A DNA stretch of 64,000 nucleotides from Montifringilla adamsi. Lineage: Eukaryota > Chordata > Aves > Passeriformes > Passeridae. The DNA lies in assembly GCA_017590115.1 (NCBI GenBank), contig JAGGNK010006892.1, positions 11,690,429 through 11,754,428 of the forward strand, given 5' to 3'. The notes under the pieces were generated by a model. That model did not search any database. It saw only the letters and a program-made list of their open reading frames with translations, and was not told the DNA's origin. Within the stretch, counting starts at the first letter, position 1; each line of letters opens with the position of its first letter. A program made the position numbers and the translations under genes. Shown piece by piece: positions 1 through 13,792 of this stretch.

Positions 1-2904
1 ATTGAGTTCTAAAGCATTATTTTAAAACAGAAACAATTTGCTTCGCTGAATGTTTTGAGAAGACTGTAGTCTTACGTTAATAGGGATGGACCACTTTTAA
101 ATGTGGATATCAAAACTGTTTCTTTAGTCTGTGATTCTTTGAATTGGTTCATGCCAGGAAACCCCTCCAAAATCCTGATATAGACACGTGTACCACCTGC
201 TTCTTGGATCTCAAACCTGATGACTGCACATTTCAACTCTGATTATATTCAATCTGCATAAACTATTCACAACTCTATGGCTTTGTTCCACCACCACTCA
301 AGGCAGCTGCAGTCATTCTTGGCTTCTCGGTGCTTTCAACCTCTACAGTTTGGAGATTATTATTATCTATGGCTTCTGCTTGCAGCTATTTCAAATAATA
401 ATATCAAAGTGGTTCTCATCATTACAAAATCCTCTCCTTCTCACCACTGCCCCTAGCAGAAGCTGAAGGACAAATCTATTTTCAGTGCTATCTGTTCAAT
501 TCATTCTACCTCGTTCATGTGAATTTGCCTGTGATCGCTTTGGCTGTTGTTTTGCTGTTGTTTCTTCATTACTTGAAACAACATTAAAACTTTTAGTTTA
601 AACATTAAAAAACCACCAAAATTCTCATACCTTTTCCTACTGAATCAGGAACAACAGGGTGGTAATAATTTGGCTACATCACCTTGACAACAGTGCTTCT
701 ATTTTTGTATTTGTGTCATGGTAACATAAAAACTTTACTAGAGACTTCAGCAAAGCATTGAATTAACTGTTCTACAAGCAGCAAAAATACAGGCAAAACA
801 ACAGAACTACCAATCACCTTCTGATAGCAGCTACACTCAGTGAAGAAAAATTACTTCCAAACATCAACTTCCAAAATTACACCTCAGCAAGACAAATTCT
901 GTGTCAGTCCTCAGAGTTAAATATATATATGGACACTGATATATTGTTCCTGGCTCTGTTTTAGACAAAGAAAAGCCACTCTCTGCTTTGCAGACGGACT
1001 TTATAGCCTGTCTCCCACCACTGATGGCCACTAAGTGACAAGGAGTCACAGGGAATAATCCCTTTTTCAGCCAGGACTTTCCAAGTGGAGATCATGATGC
1101 AAAATCACAGCTATCAATGAGAGAGCAGAGCCAGATAGCACTGGCTCCTGGGGAAGATGATTTGCAGCCATGACCTGCAGCAGCACAGGCTCTGCTGCGT
1201 TGAAGCCACAGGGCTTGGCAGGGTCAGTAGGAACTGAGAGACACCAGGAAAACACCCGGGATGTGGCTGGGAAGCTCGCCAGTTTGAGAAGCACTTTGCC
1301 ATGACTCACTTTGTTGTACCACCCATGCGGCAAAATATGCGAGTCCTCCAAGCTAGGCTGAGTTACTGCCTGGTCCTCAAATTAAAAGCAAGAAGCACTT
1401 CATTGCAAGAAGCACTGATTCTTCGCCTTTTTAACGTATTTTTTCACTGTAGGTTAGTCTTTTGTCATCTTGGTGCATGACTACTATGAGGAAGGATGCC
1501 TGGGATCGGCAGTAACCACCACAGGATGGGCACAGCACTCTGACAGTTCTCTTCAGTGCAAAGAAGCAGCCCCACTTTTCTACAAGCTTCTCTGTCAATT
1601 CTTTTCCTTAATCTGCAGGTTTCTGGGGTGACTGGACTAGATTTGGTAAAAAATTGTTAATCTGACAAAACAACTACGAAATATTGCTCATGAAAGCTGA
1701 GGTGATGCTCTCCACTTCAGTGAGTGGGAAAGGTTCTCAAAGGAGTTGGGATTAAGAATTAGAGTCCAGGCAGTACCCCTGACTGATGATTTGGGCCCAC
1801 TGGTTCAGAAAGGTCCTCTCCTAAAGGAGCCATCTTCTCTACTGTGCCCTTCTACGCAGAAGAGAAGTGAGGGGGAAAGGGTCAAAATGCAGGCATGTTC
1901 TTGGGGAAATAAGCATGAGAAAGAGGAAGAATGAAGTAAACAAAGAAAAAATTAAGACTAAGAAGCTGAAGTGTTGAGCTCGGCCTGTGGTCACCCCATG
2001 TGTGGTATTTAGACACCATAATTATAAACGATCCAAAAGAAAAGCAGTTTCGAGAAATTTACAGAAGAACTGGACTAATGGGTGTCCTGAGTCACACAGA
2101 AAATCCTGCAAAAACAAATCACGGGTGAAATGGAGCATGTTTAAAGAGGTCCAGTACAGAAACAGAAAGAAGCTGTGAGCTCTCCCTGGAATGAAATAAT
2201 TGGGGATGAAGAACATGGAAGGTCTGTAAGGAAAAGTTAGAGTAAATTGCAACTTGAAGAAAAAAGAGACAAAATTATCCTAACATTTAGATTAATAAAC
2301 AGAAACTCAATGATACTCACTGTTGAACAACAGTCAACATCTATCTATTGCATTCAGAGTCATGTGCAGACAGGTAGCTGATAAGCAGATAAACTTGTAT
2401 TTGTATATAGTAACAACAAAATAAAATAACCTGTAAATCATTATTTTTTTCCTGCCACAAGCAATAGTACCTATATTCTCACTAACAATTAGATTTATAG
2501 GTATTACATTTCCTATACAAAGTGACACATATTTCAAGCAAATAAACTCCAAACTCAGAACATACTGTATAACAGAAATGGTGTTATATAAGTTAGAGAT
2601 AAAAGAAAAATCATAGTTCCATTCAAAAAAATGCTGTGATACACATTCAAGATTGTACACTTCAACTGATTAAATTTAATTTCTCATGTAGCATTTTAGG
2701 ACACTCCAATTTCTGTAAATATAAGCATATAGATTTACATTTTGAAATACCTTTTTGTTGCACCATACTTTTACTTTGTCACATTGCTGGGTTTTAATTT
2801 AGTATCAGAATGATGTTTATTAACACCTCCTAAGGATGCTGAAAGATACCTACAGCAGGCTACTAGGAAGCCAAAGGCTGCATTTTTCTTACAGTAATGG
2901 TCAA

Positions 2905-3060
2905 ACCACTGCTGCTCTGTTCAGCTCTGGTGACCAGACATTAATAAAAATAAAAGTTACTGAATTTGGAGAGCGAGCAACAATGATGGTTCATAGTCTG
3001 GGAATCATGCCTTGCTATGAAACATTAAGTGCAGGCCAGTGTTTTTAACAAAGGTTAGAC
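2905..3060 (+). mobile_element. Ancient CR1-like LINE relic
   Basis: The stretch GTTCAGCTCTGGTGACCAG followed by GAGCAACAATGATGG and CTTGCTATGAAAC follows the order of the conserved CR1 reverse-transcriptase 3' region (TTCTGGGC..., AGAGCAACAAAGATG..., ATG.CTTATGA). It is too diverged to assign a subfamily or exact ends. It is non-coding and lies within PDGFD intron 3. Confidence 0.45.
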
Positions 3061-4249
3061 GTGAATTGACCTCGTTTCTCCAGATAATAACCCATACTCT
3101 GCTAAAAAAGCCTATTACCAATGTCAACAAGCTCTTTCATTTGGCAGTACAAGCATTAACAAACCCAAGTATCAGTATCCAAACCGGAGGTAAGAGCAAA
3201 TTTTACCGCTGATGCCAGCTATTACTGGAACAGCTAAGAAATTAACAAATAACTTTAATCACATAGAATTTTCTTTTCTGCTTTTTGATGCAGTCCCATA
3301 AAGGCAGGGCATCCATGACAACAGTATTTTAAAGTCAGTACCAAAAGGTCAGACAGCCACCAAACTGTCTGATCTCAGAGTAATAGAGTGATTCGTGCCC
3401 CTCAAAAAGACAAAAATTGAGTTTCTGAAGCCCAGTTGTCACTACATGTCAGTAGTTACAACCTTATCAACCAAGTTAATACTAGTGCAAGGTAACATAT
3501 AAAATCCCTCTTGATTTTTTATGACACATTTACTAGCTATAAATGAATGAGAAACATAAGATACTTAAAATTCCAAAAGTTTAAGGCTCTAATAATGACT
3601 TAGATTAACTGCAGTTTGTTACATTAATTTATGAAAAGCTGAAGTAAAACTGAAGCAGAAGAATATATTTAATAAGTTATGTTTTATCAACACTCCATCC
3701 TTCACTTAGCTCTGGAAATAGGCATTGCGGGGTGCATACTGGAAGAATGCCCGAGACACTGACTTTAAATGATCTGTCTAAAAGGTCACATAATACTTGT
3801 TCAGATGAGATGATAGTTACGCCTTTGAAAAATCAGGAGTCATCTGACACTATTATGCCTATGAGCATCCTGTTTGCTACTCATACCCACAAGGACTTCA
3901 ATACCAAGCTGTGCAAATTGTGCATTACCTTTATTTTTTCCATTTATCACAGAAACCTGTCCTCATATATCCATGTACAAGGGATTTGCTAACAGCTAAT
4001 CTTCTGCATACTGCAGTTAAGCAACTGTAAACAAAACACAAATCAACTAACATTCACTGTAAATATTCTGCAATTCCTCCTTAGCCATTTTTATCTGAAT
4101 GGCAAATTTTGATTCTGCAGTTAAACACCAGGACAAAAAACTTGAAAGGCTCTCTCAGGCTGTCTCTTCCAAACCCCTCAGACTGGTTGGCTGTTTCCAA
4201 GCTAAATTTATCTTTATTGCACTTATGTAAGTACCAGCTTTATCCTTTT

Positions 4250-4950
4250 CTTCCTCTCCCATGTTTGCTTCCTGCAGTAATTCTGAAGAGATGTTATATC
4301 TCCTCTCAGCATCTGTTTTATTACACTAAGCAAGCCAAGCTGTCTTGGCCCTTAGTAAGAAATGCCCTCTTCTCCCTCATTGTCCCTGAACTCAGTCCAA
4401 GAAAAATGTGGTTGCTCTGTACCATGGAGACCAGAATTGTACAAAGTATTCCAGAAGAGATGCAACTACAGCCTATTGGTCACATGCCTAGTACACTGAG
4501 AAATTTTCTTTTCCCCTCTTCAATAACCAGTGAGATGCTTTTAACAGCAAATACTTTTGCTATTAATCTCTACATGAGTGACCTCTTTGCTCATTTTTGG
4601 GCTGTTCCATTTCACTGCAAATCAATTCTGTGCTGCTCAAGGTCATCCAGCTTGCCTCTCCGATACTCTGATTTTCCCATTCATGAGCAATGCACTTCAG
4701 CACTGTGTGTGCTGCAAAACCCACTAAAATGCTACTCTGCAGATTGTTCTCTGGTCCCTAAAACATCCCAAAAATAACTGACCATAAGATTAACCTTTTA
4801 GAAACTCCTATTAGCAAGCTGTCCCTGGCTGGATACTCCCTTCAGCAGTACAGGACACTGCCTGCCCTTTGACTGCCACGTGCCATCTTCTCCAGCACAA
4901 GGGACTGCTTCCTGAGTGACACGGGGTGAGATGCTCCTCTGGAGTCCAAT
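4250..4950 (-). mobile_element. Ancient CR1-like LINE relic, antisense on plus strand
   Basis: On the plus strand, phrases such as GTGGTTGCTCTGTACCATGG, ATTCCAGAAGAGATGCAACTA and GGTCACATGCC..ACTGA follow the order of the reverse complement of a CR1 3' region (GTGGCCCTC..., ACTCCAGATG..., TTGCTGACTCAT). The match is weak and gapped, so this is an old copy and its ends are guesses. A 222-codon open frame on the plus strand overlaps it but starts with TTG and is antisense to the element, so I do not treat it as a gene. Confidence 0.4.
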
Positions 4951-5534
4951 TACATTTGCTACACAGCACTTCCTTCTACTCCAGGCTATCCTTCAGTCTG
5001 GAATGAGTTTCTTTTATAAAGAGATGTGGAGTTTTATTCCTAAATTCCTGCATCCTTAACCACCTTTTTTGCTGACAAGTGCTCTGTAAGCATTCTAGGT
5101 CAGACTTAGGAGCATGAAGGTGCCCTGGCCACATTCCTGCCATTGATCCTATAGGCTGCCACTGCATTCACCATCTCCATGAGAGCCCTGGCTCACTTTA
5201 CTGCAATCCAGGGATGCAGTCCAGATACATTACTCTAACACTGCATCTGTTCCTCACTCCCTTTCTATTCCTATTGTATGTAAAGGACACCTGCTTTCAG
5301 AAGCGATTCTTGGTGCCTTATGGTCTGCAGTGCCCATCTTCTGGCAGTGACAGTGGAGCAGTCTGAAGGCAACTAGGCTCCTTGCTCACCTTGGGTCTGT
5401 GTCTAAGCATGCCTGGGCCATGGTGGCATCCCATTTTGCAGGGCTTGCTGGTCGCCTGTGATGCCCCATGCTGGTTCTGCCAGGGCAGTGGGAAGCAAAC
5501 TTCCAGAAGGGTCCTGATCAGGGTGATGCTGCAG

Positions 5535-5680
5535 GCACTAGATACTGACCTGACATCAAGTTTTTGGCTCATAGGATCACTCCTCCCAAGCTCTTTTCCC
5601 ACATCCTGATCAGTGGGAAAACAGTTTGGGAGGAGTGATCCCATGAGCCAAAAACTTGATGTCAGGTTAGTATCTAGTGC
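5535..5680. repeat. Near-perfect inverted repeat, 68-bp arms, 10-nt loop
   Basis: The left arm (5535-5602, beginning GCACTAGATACTGACC) is the reverse complement of the right arm (5613-5680) at 64 of 68 positions. The 10-nt loop is ATCCTGATCA. Weaker, gapped inverted similarity continues outward to roughly 5475 and 5730. The fold would form in RNA from either strand, including the PDGFD pre-mRNA. Possible sources are a foldback or MITE-like element, a local inverted duplication, or a structured RNA; the sequence does not decide between them. Confidence 0.9.
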
Positions 5681-8600
5681 CCTTGTGAGGACTTTGGTGA
5701 ACTTCTGCCACACTGACTGGCAGGGTTTTGGAAGCAGCCTCCCTGGTAATAGGCGACTCTGCCCTGAGCAAAACTGAAAAGCTGATACTTCACTTGCTCG
5801 GTAGTGTCCAGGTGGGCAAAAAACTCTTTCAGAGTTAACAGAAGGCAGTGACAGCTGGTTATTTCAGGTCCTCCTTCTTGGTGTGACTCATACCAAATGG
5901 GAATGCACTGAAAGGCCCCAGTACTCAGGATAGAAGGAGAAATATTAATGAGAGAAAACCTCCTAGGAGCAAGCTATTAAATTTCTGACTTCTTTCCACT
6001 TGGGTTTCTACACATTTTTTATAAACTTAAACACGGTCCATAATCACAGAAAAATAATCATTAACAAATACAGTGTAATTTCATTTAATATTCCAAGTTT
6101 TCCATTGTTCTACCAGGAGGATCTACTAAGTGCTCGGACACGCACACTTACATCTTCAGATGTGATTTGGGAGAAACATGGAAGCAATAATAATAATAAC
6201 AAAAAACTCTAATGGAGCTAAGCAAATTTAATTCTGAAGGGTACTGGTAAGGGACATTAGCTGTCCTAGCAGTAATCCCAGCCTATTGATTTTTTGTGAA
6301 GGATCCATTTGTTTTTGAGCTCTCTGTCAGAGGATGGTGTTTAATTCTGCAGTAAGCATGCAGCAGGAGCATGTGTTATGTTTCACAGATAATGCAAAAC
6401 AAAGCAATTTGTTCACCCTCCTGCTTTGACTGGAAGGCATTGCATTTTCTAGGACAACAAAAAAGGACTGCTATCCAAGCTTTCTAAGATGTTCAATAAT
6501 CATAAAAATAGCGAGAAAACCTAATCTTTGAAGAATAAAAGAACTATTTTCTCATAGATTTTCAGGTTTTTTATGTGATCAAAAGCAGTCAATTTACTGC
6601 ATACAGCACAGGATACTGCTTATTGGGGATTTTAACATGAGTTTCATCAAACAGCTAAATTAAAGAAAAAACCAAGCTATTGCAACTGAACTTCCAGATG
6701 CAGATCTATTTCTCAGAAACACCACTGCTGTTAAAGCTAAATACAAGTACTTTAGGAGCAGTTAAGCTTCCATTTCTCTTATGCATAATTTTACAAATAT
6801 CAACAGTAAGTGACACTATGAGTAAAGACCAGGTAAAGAGCACTTTACATTTACCACCTTTTGCAAACAATCTAACTAAACCATGTTATCAGTTTTGGGA
6901 TCAGCTTACCAAAAAACGGCCTTGAAAATCCTTCTAAACACCAAACTGAGACCATAACCTCAGAACCAGGAGGGGGTGTACTGGGCCACAATTAATGTGT
7001 GACACATTTTATTTGAATTCTGACTAAACATAAGCATAACCAAACAGACTAAGGGTGGCTGTAAAATTATAATAGGCTAAATATTTTCAAGCAATGAAAA
7101 TCAAGACAAACAGTTTAATTCAGTTTTATACTAATGACACGGAAAATGTCACAGAAAATTGAGCTAGCAAAAAAGTAAAAAAAAATTTGTAAACATCATT
7201 TAATACAAAGAAAAATGGTAGGATTACCAGAGGTCAGAAGCAGTGGCAGGTAAGAAAAACAACTTTCACTTTAAAGAATGTAAGTGGAAAAAAGGTAAAA
7301 GCCATAAACTCTATTTGATGGCACACACGGACTCTGAAAGGAACTGGTGCCAAGAGACTGAATGGAACCAAGATAAAAAACCATGACATTAATCTGAAAT
7401 GTAACGCAGTGGCACAGCATGGAGGGTGACTTATGCCTGCACACACAGAGATCTTCCCCAGGCACAAGGAGATGATCTCCCCTTACCAAGGGAAAACCCA
7501 CTACTGCAAATCACCACCAAGGGGATACCACATCACCATAAACCACCACCTCCCAGGGAACCATAGGCACAGGTAGGACTTCTCCTCACTGGCAGGGATG
7601 TGTGAGCATTTGCACATCTTCACCACCCTCCTATGGGTGCAGAACAGGGTTATGCTCAGAAAAAATATGATGTTTGTGGATGGAAGCAGCTCTTCTGGAA
7701 ACTGAAGATGGGTATTCTCAAGCCAACAGGCACGGTTAGGTTTATACTGCATGGGTGTGATATCAGTATTGATAAAAATTGCAGGAAGTAGCTACATAGC
7801 CCATCTATGGAGATGCCAAGGTGACACCAAACCCCTGCCATCCTGGCCTTGCAGTGCTGGTCTACACAGGCCAGGCATTTCAGCTGCCCACCTCCATCAG
7901 CAATCCAGGCTTATGAAGAGAAAACACTCTTCTCACACACTTCAGCAGAAAGACCTTGCTTTATGGTATAAAAACTCTTGAACATTTTCTGAACACCAGA
8001 CAGCACTTTTAAAGTACCAGACCCACAGACTGTTTAGTTTTTACTGCTGGTTTTTAGCACAGCCCTCCTGGCCACCTTGTCCATCTTGGTCCACTTTGTC
8101 CAGGAGGACTAGACCTGGACTGCACCAGCAGTAGGCCTGCACCCATGCAATACTCCTAATTTCAGCAGCTGCTATTACAAGCACTGTCTCTGCTTTTAAT
8201 CTGTTCCTTAATGCACCTGGAAAATGTACCTGAACCAGCACTGAGCTAGCACTGTCAGCACACAAAGTTGCTGCTAAGGTGGGAAAACAGAGTGCTTATT
8301 TTCACGTATTTCTGACAGAGATAAATTATATGTATAGGGAGCAGAGTGTCCCATTTCTGCTGCCTTACATTATCTTCTCTGAGTTGGTCTTTTTGCTCTC
8401 TCTTCAGAGCTTAGTAATGCCAATTTTTCCGTATAAACTCATGCATATGCAAAAAGAGGTGGAAGGCCTGAATAAGAACATGACTGATACATTCAGGTTC
8501 TTTCCTAACCATCAGCATAAGATAAGCACACAAGACCTTGTGTACACCACGGCTGCTTAGAGGAGAGGTGGTTCAGAGTTTAATACACACATGTAAGTTT

Positions 8601-10034
8601 AATGTACATTTTGAAATAGGATCTCATTTCCAGGCACAAAAGTTCCACCTCATCTGTAAAAAACAGCAATTGCTTTGTGCTTGGTTTAGGTTCCCACACC
8701 AACACAGCATTTCAAATTCCAAATTCCTGGGAGTAGAGAAAGCAAAGTTTTCAGCTGCCTGTTTCTATCACTAGTGGCCTCTTCAGCATGCAACACAAAC
8801 CACACAGAGCAGTCAGACTACTTGTCCTCATGATGCCCAGGTTCTTTCAGGAATTTTTTTTGTTTCAAGTTTATTGGCCAGACCTTGGTGTGAGATAAAT
8901 TTCTGCAGTCCCAAGTTGGTTTTTTTACTCTGCCCTACATTAGCCTCATGCTTTCTAAGCTGTTTTCTCAAGTTTCAGGGTTTTTCTGTTATTTTCATTT
9001 TTCTTTCCTCAAAGATTGAAAAATTCTTTTTCAAACTTACCCGTAAGTCTGCAAACATTAAATCCCAGGGCTCGCAAATGCTGTTAACTGTGTCACTCTC
9101 AGTGTAGGCAGGAGTGACAAGAAAATGAAAGAAAATATGACCTCCATATAAGAACTTCTGGGCTACATCTATATTAAGTGGTAAAATGAGGTAGAGATTG
9201 ATCAGATACAGTGTGACTCATGTCTTCAGACAGAACTGCTGCCCTGTAAAACCGAGTGGCCACAACAAGCTGCACATTAAACACAGCCTGGGGCCCGTGC
9301 TAGCCCCAAACTAGCCATGCTAAAAATGTGATGGGTGCAAACAACCTTGAGCCTATGCCTTGACTTACACACATCCCATTGAAAAGTCTCTGCTGACAAT
9401 TCTGGATACACAGACTTCCTTATTAGAGGGTCTGATCCTGCAAGACTGTGCATTTAAGCTTCATTTATTTGGTTCCTGGCTGGACAACAACGGTGCCAAG
9501 AATCAGGAACACAAAATGAGACAATATAGCGCCTGATTCCTACAGTCTGAGAAAAAGTTTATTACTGTTTTTCACAAAACATGACCTAAGGACTACATCA
9601 GGACATAAATATTGATTGAAAGGAAGCACATTTTTATAGCTTCCAAGATCAGAAGTGTTATTTAAAAAAAAAAAAAAGGCTTCTTCAGGTTAGGAAAGGA
9701 ACATGGAAAATAAGTTTTATCTGCCACAAAACACCATTTTGTGCAATTAAGCTATATTCCTGAACAAAAACTATTAAAATGAAAAAAAAAACCCTGTTGT
9801 TACTGGTCACAGAAAAATTGAATGTTATTTGATTCTGCTGAAAATGATCTAACAAGATACACTAATTCCACAAACCTAAAAGCTATTTTTAGCTTTCAGT
9901 GCTACAGATGAGTTGCAAAATCTGACCCTGTGTTACAGGCTCAGACATTCTCTAATTAAGCTCTGACTAGTTATCAAACTGACAACTGAGGAAAACAGAA
10001 CCACATTTTTCTTGGTATTACAAGAGATAGGAAA

Positions 10035-10039
<5 letters not shown>

Positions 10040-10069
<30 letters not shown>
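10040..10069. repeat. Homopolymer T30
   Basis: There are thirty uninterrupted T residues between GATA-like flanks and ATGGCATG. This could be a poly(A) tail of a minus-strand retrocopy, but no AATAAA and no recognisable gene body lie on its right side. It is also a place where assembly length may be unreliable. Confidence 0.9.
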
Positions 10070-10072
<3 letters not shown>

Positions 10073-13000
10073 GCATGTCATGTATGTTTAAAATCAGTTC
10101 AACATGGAGAGAAATCTGTGGGTTGAAACAGAGACAAGGTTGCAGGCAAAGAATGATGATAACAACGCAAGCCCCGGGCTGGACGTGTTCAGTTCAGTAG
10201 CACAAAGCTCAGCAACATGCAGGGTGTTATTTTAGGTAACAGTGCCATTTAGCCAAAATTTTTCAACTAAGATTTATCCTATCAAGTCTAAAAATGACAG
10301 GTACCCTGCAACTAATAAAAGATGTGCGTGTAAATATACATGTGTAAGGGCAAACCAAAACCACTCTGCCATGTCTGTCACCTATTTTATTATGAAGACA
10401 TGCATGGACTTTATCGAGTGCTCAGGGCAAAATCAAAGGTTGTAAATTTAATAAAGATGTATGCATACAAAACACAAGTCAGATTTACACAGTGCAGTGA
10501 CTGTCTTTGGAAATGTGGTGTAGAGTGTGAACGTTATTGAAGCCAGAACCAGTGTGCTCAGCAAACAGCAGCAGCAGCAGCCTGTGAGCAAACCAGCTTC
10601 CCCAGCAGGGAGGAAAGACCATGTCTGATGACCTGTGCCTGGGGCTACAGTCAGAACAAAACTAAGCATTGTTAAAAGGAAGTGTGGAGATCCCAAGTGC
10701 TCCAGTCATCATTGCCACCTAAGAAGGAAGGCGGGGATGAGAATAGTGGCAAGCTTTCTCACACCCACCAGACCAGTGGCTCAGTGGGGTCTGAAGCTGA
10801 TTTTTGTTCTTTCACTTTCCTGGTTTGGAATCCGGGATTGCTGTTCTCTATTTTGTGGGCATGCAGTTTCTTACACTAGAGAGGACCCAAGTACATCTGG
10901 CAGGCACAGGAAAAGTGAGCATCCTAATAAAACAGCACAGCAGACAAACCCCTTTGCTCATCACTCTTGGTCTGACCATGCAGCCCACCCTGCCGGCAGT
11001 GTCCCAGACTAGAAGCTGGAACACCACCACCTGCTTCTGTACTCTCTTTCAGAAGTTAATTTTGTGGCATTTTACAACTGATGTGCCTGTCTTTGAGGTG
11101 AGAAGGTCTCAGGCTGTGAGAAGGTGTTAGGGCAGTGGTGGAGCCTGGCCTGGAAGCCAGCATCCTCCCTTCGGTCATGACGCTGCATCCAAACCCATGG
11201 AAACTGCAACTGCACACACAACCATCTTCACTGAGGACATGCAAAAATCAGTGCATGGGTATCCTAACCCAACACAAGGAAAGTTTGCTGTGTAAAGTTG
11301 CAACTTAATGTGTTTCTAGATTAAATGCTGAATGGAAGGAGGGGCATAGGAAACTTGGGAGCCCAAAGATGGAGTGAGCTGACAAAAGAAAACCCATTAA
11401 AGGACACATTCCCAGTGTTAGGGTAGACAGGCCAGCACTGTCATGCAGACCTGCCTAAGAAGGGTAACCTGGCAGGTGACACTGATGCCAAAACCATTTT
11501 TGACAGTAACACCACCAAAAACACAGCCCTGGTGATGCCTGAATCATCAGACCCAGCTCTGTTCACTACTGTAGACATTGTAAAAAGTTAAGAAAATCTG
11601 GGGCAGTTTTGACAAGAACATCAAAATCTCTGAGGGGATTAAATAGCCTGATTTTTTGGATAAGATTAAAAGCTAAATATGGACATCATTGCTTGACTAA
11701 GCAAAAAGCAAAGAAGCATGAAAGCACACTGCAAATATCTAAGGGAGATATACACCCATAACAAAATGAACAGACTTCTTTATCATAAGTCAATAAGAGA
11801 TATAATTGCAGGCAATGGTGTGGCATTAAAAAAAAAGGAAATTAAAACTTATTATGAAAGAAAAAATGTCTTTGCAACAGTGATTTATTACTCCATGGTT
11901 AAATGTTCTGTATGTGCTTGTTATATTATACCAAATGATCAAACAATGAATTTACAATACAGAAAATTCTTGTTCTGAAGGAAAGTTGAATGAATCACCT
12001 CACATCAGAATTCTAAGTTTGTCTGCATTAGACATTACTGGGGAAAAAAAAAAAGCCTAAATTTAGATTCAGTAATCTTAAAACAATCAGTATCATCTGA
12101 TCCAGAGATGTAAGTAGTCTACAGCAGTTACAGCTGCTGCAACAAACAAGGCAAAGATTTATTATGTAAGCAATTAAACACCCATTATACACAATGCATT
12201 GTGTTCCCTGGCTTGCCAAGAATGACAAAAACACACTGAACAGTGCTAAGGTTGAAAGAGACTCTGCAACCCAAACTCAGCTAGAACAGTACAAGAGCAG
12301 GATTGTGCTGCCAGGCTTTGCAAGGGGCTGACACACAGTCAAATAAATAGTATTGGAGGAGCACAGAACATGAAGTTGTGCCTTCAAGCCTCTCTCCACA
12401 CAAGGCTGCGAAGACACGCAATCCTTGTTTTGATTTAAAAGACAACTTGCAACCAACACCTGCTGTGATGGATTTTCACAAGTTCCTCAGTACAGTTGGA
12501 GGTCTAGCATGTTTCAGTGCATCATACCACTTTTGGTATTTGCTTCTGACAGACTTCCAGAGGAAGCAGACTGACTTCCTACTCTTCTCCAACACAGTTG
12601 GTACACTTAAATTAAGCTGTGCACCTTCGTCTTTTGTAGAAAATCTACAGCAGAGGCTGCTCAACAGGAACAGGGCCTGGGAAGAACAGGTCATTTCCTC
12701 TTCCCTTGTGGCCATGGTAGTAAGTCACACTAGTGCTGCCACATTGAAGAACCAGGGTAAGTTAATTAACACCTCTTTGCAGCATTGCAATAGAATTAAT
12801 CTTTTTACAGAATCAAGCATAGGCCCTCTCTTCTCCCAAAAAATCTTCCATTTTAACTAAATTTTTAGAAAACACCCTCCAGATTTACCAAACCAAATTC
12901 TTCATATGTTATGCACATTTCACATACCAAAATTCTTCAACTTTGCTGAACTGGAAGTAAAGGACAGAAGATGGATTTACAGAGAAAGCATTACATCCTC

Positions 13001-13334
13001 AAGTCAAAGGTCTAAAACAGTTCTGCTTTTCAAACAAACAGCTAATGTGATTGACAGGTTAATAATGAGTGCTTTTTAAAAAGTCTGACAGTGTAACTCA
13101 CCTCATGTTCATGCATACTGATGTGCTGTTTAGGGTTAGTTAACAGGGGACAATGGTTGGACCCTCCTCTTTAGTGCAGATACAAAAGAGGATCACAAGT
13201 CTACCAGCAGCACTGACTGTGTGTTTATGTTGGCTTAGTTTGCTACTGCATTTGCCATCTTTCCTTCTGGTGTCTTCTTAATGGTCAACTCCAAGAAGTT
13301 GTTTTTCTCTCCTGGTCTCATGCTATGCCAGTGA

Positions 13335-13606
13335 GCAGACATGCAAAAGAAACTGGGAGGGAACTGAGACAGCCGACCCAGACTGTCCACGGGCATATTC
13401 CACACCACAGAACATCACTTTTTGTTTATTTTTTATTATCATCATTATTACTGTATTTTACTTTATTTTCAATTATTAAACTGTTCCTATCTCAACATAC
13501 AAGTTTTACTTCAATCCTCCTCCCCATTCCACCAGGGTGGAGAGAGGAGGGGCATGAGTGAGCGGCTGTGCGGTGCTTAATTTTCATTGGGGCTTAAACC
13601 ACAACA
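13335..13606 (+). mobile_element. Avian endogenous retrovirus LTR fragment, internally deleted
   Basis: The segment reads AACTGGGAGGGAACTGAGAC, then a stretch about CATATTCCACACCACAGAAC, an AT-rich ATTATTACTG tract, ATTAAACTGTTCCTATCTCA, and finally GAGCGGCTGTGCGGTGC through TTAAACCACAACA. This order matches U3, R and U5 pieces of an LTR family common in bird genomes. The ATTAAA at 13475-13480 is a plausible polyadenylation signal and the end at 13606 has the usual CA. The stretch that should carry the TATA box is missing. No retroviral genes are attached, so this is a decayed solo or partial LTR. The left end is approximate. Confidence 0.72.
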
Positions 13607-13792
13607 GCATGAAAGCTAACAGGGCAGGAGATTTACTGTGAATCTTCACACATGCCCTCACTTAGTCAAATACAGTGGCAAGATAATGGCCAGTTGCTAT
13701 GATACCGTGGCTCCCTTCATTCAATGAAAATACTGAAGTCACTATTCTGCCAGTATTACACACTTCCCAACAACTACAACATTCCTGTGGCT

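Noticed and set aside
4109..4777. 222-codon open frame on the plus strand
   Set aside because: It starts with TTG, resembles no protein, and lies antisense over an old CR1-like relic.
10569..10582. CAG triplet run
   Set aside because: Only about four units, within ordinary sequence; too short to count as a notable repeat.
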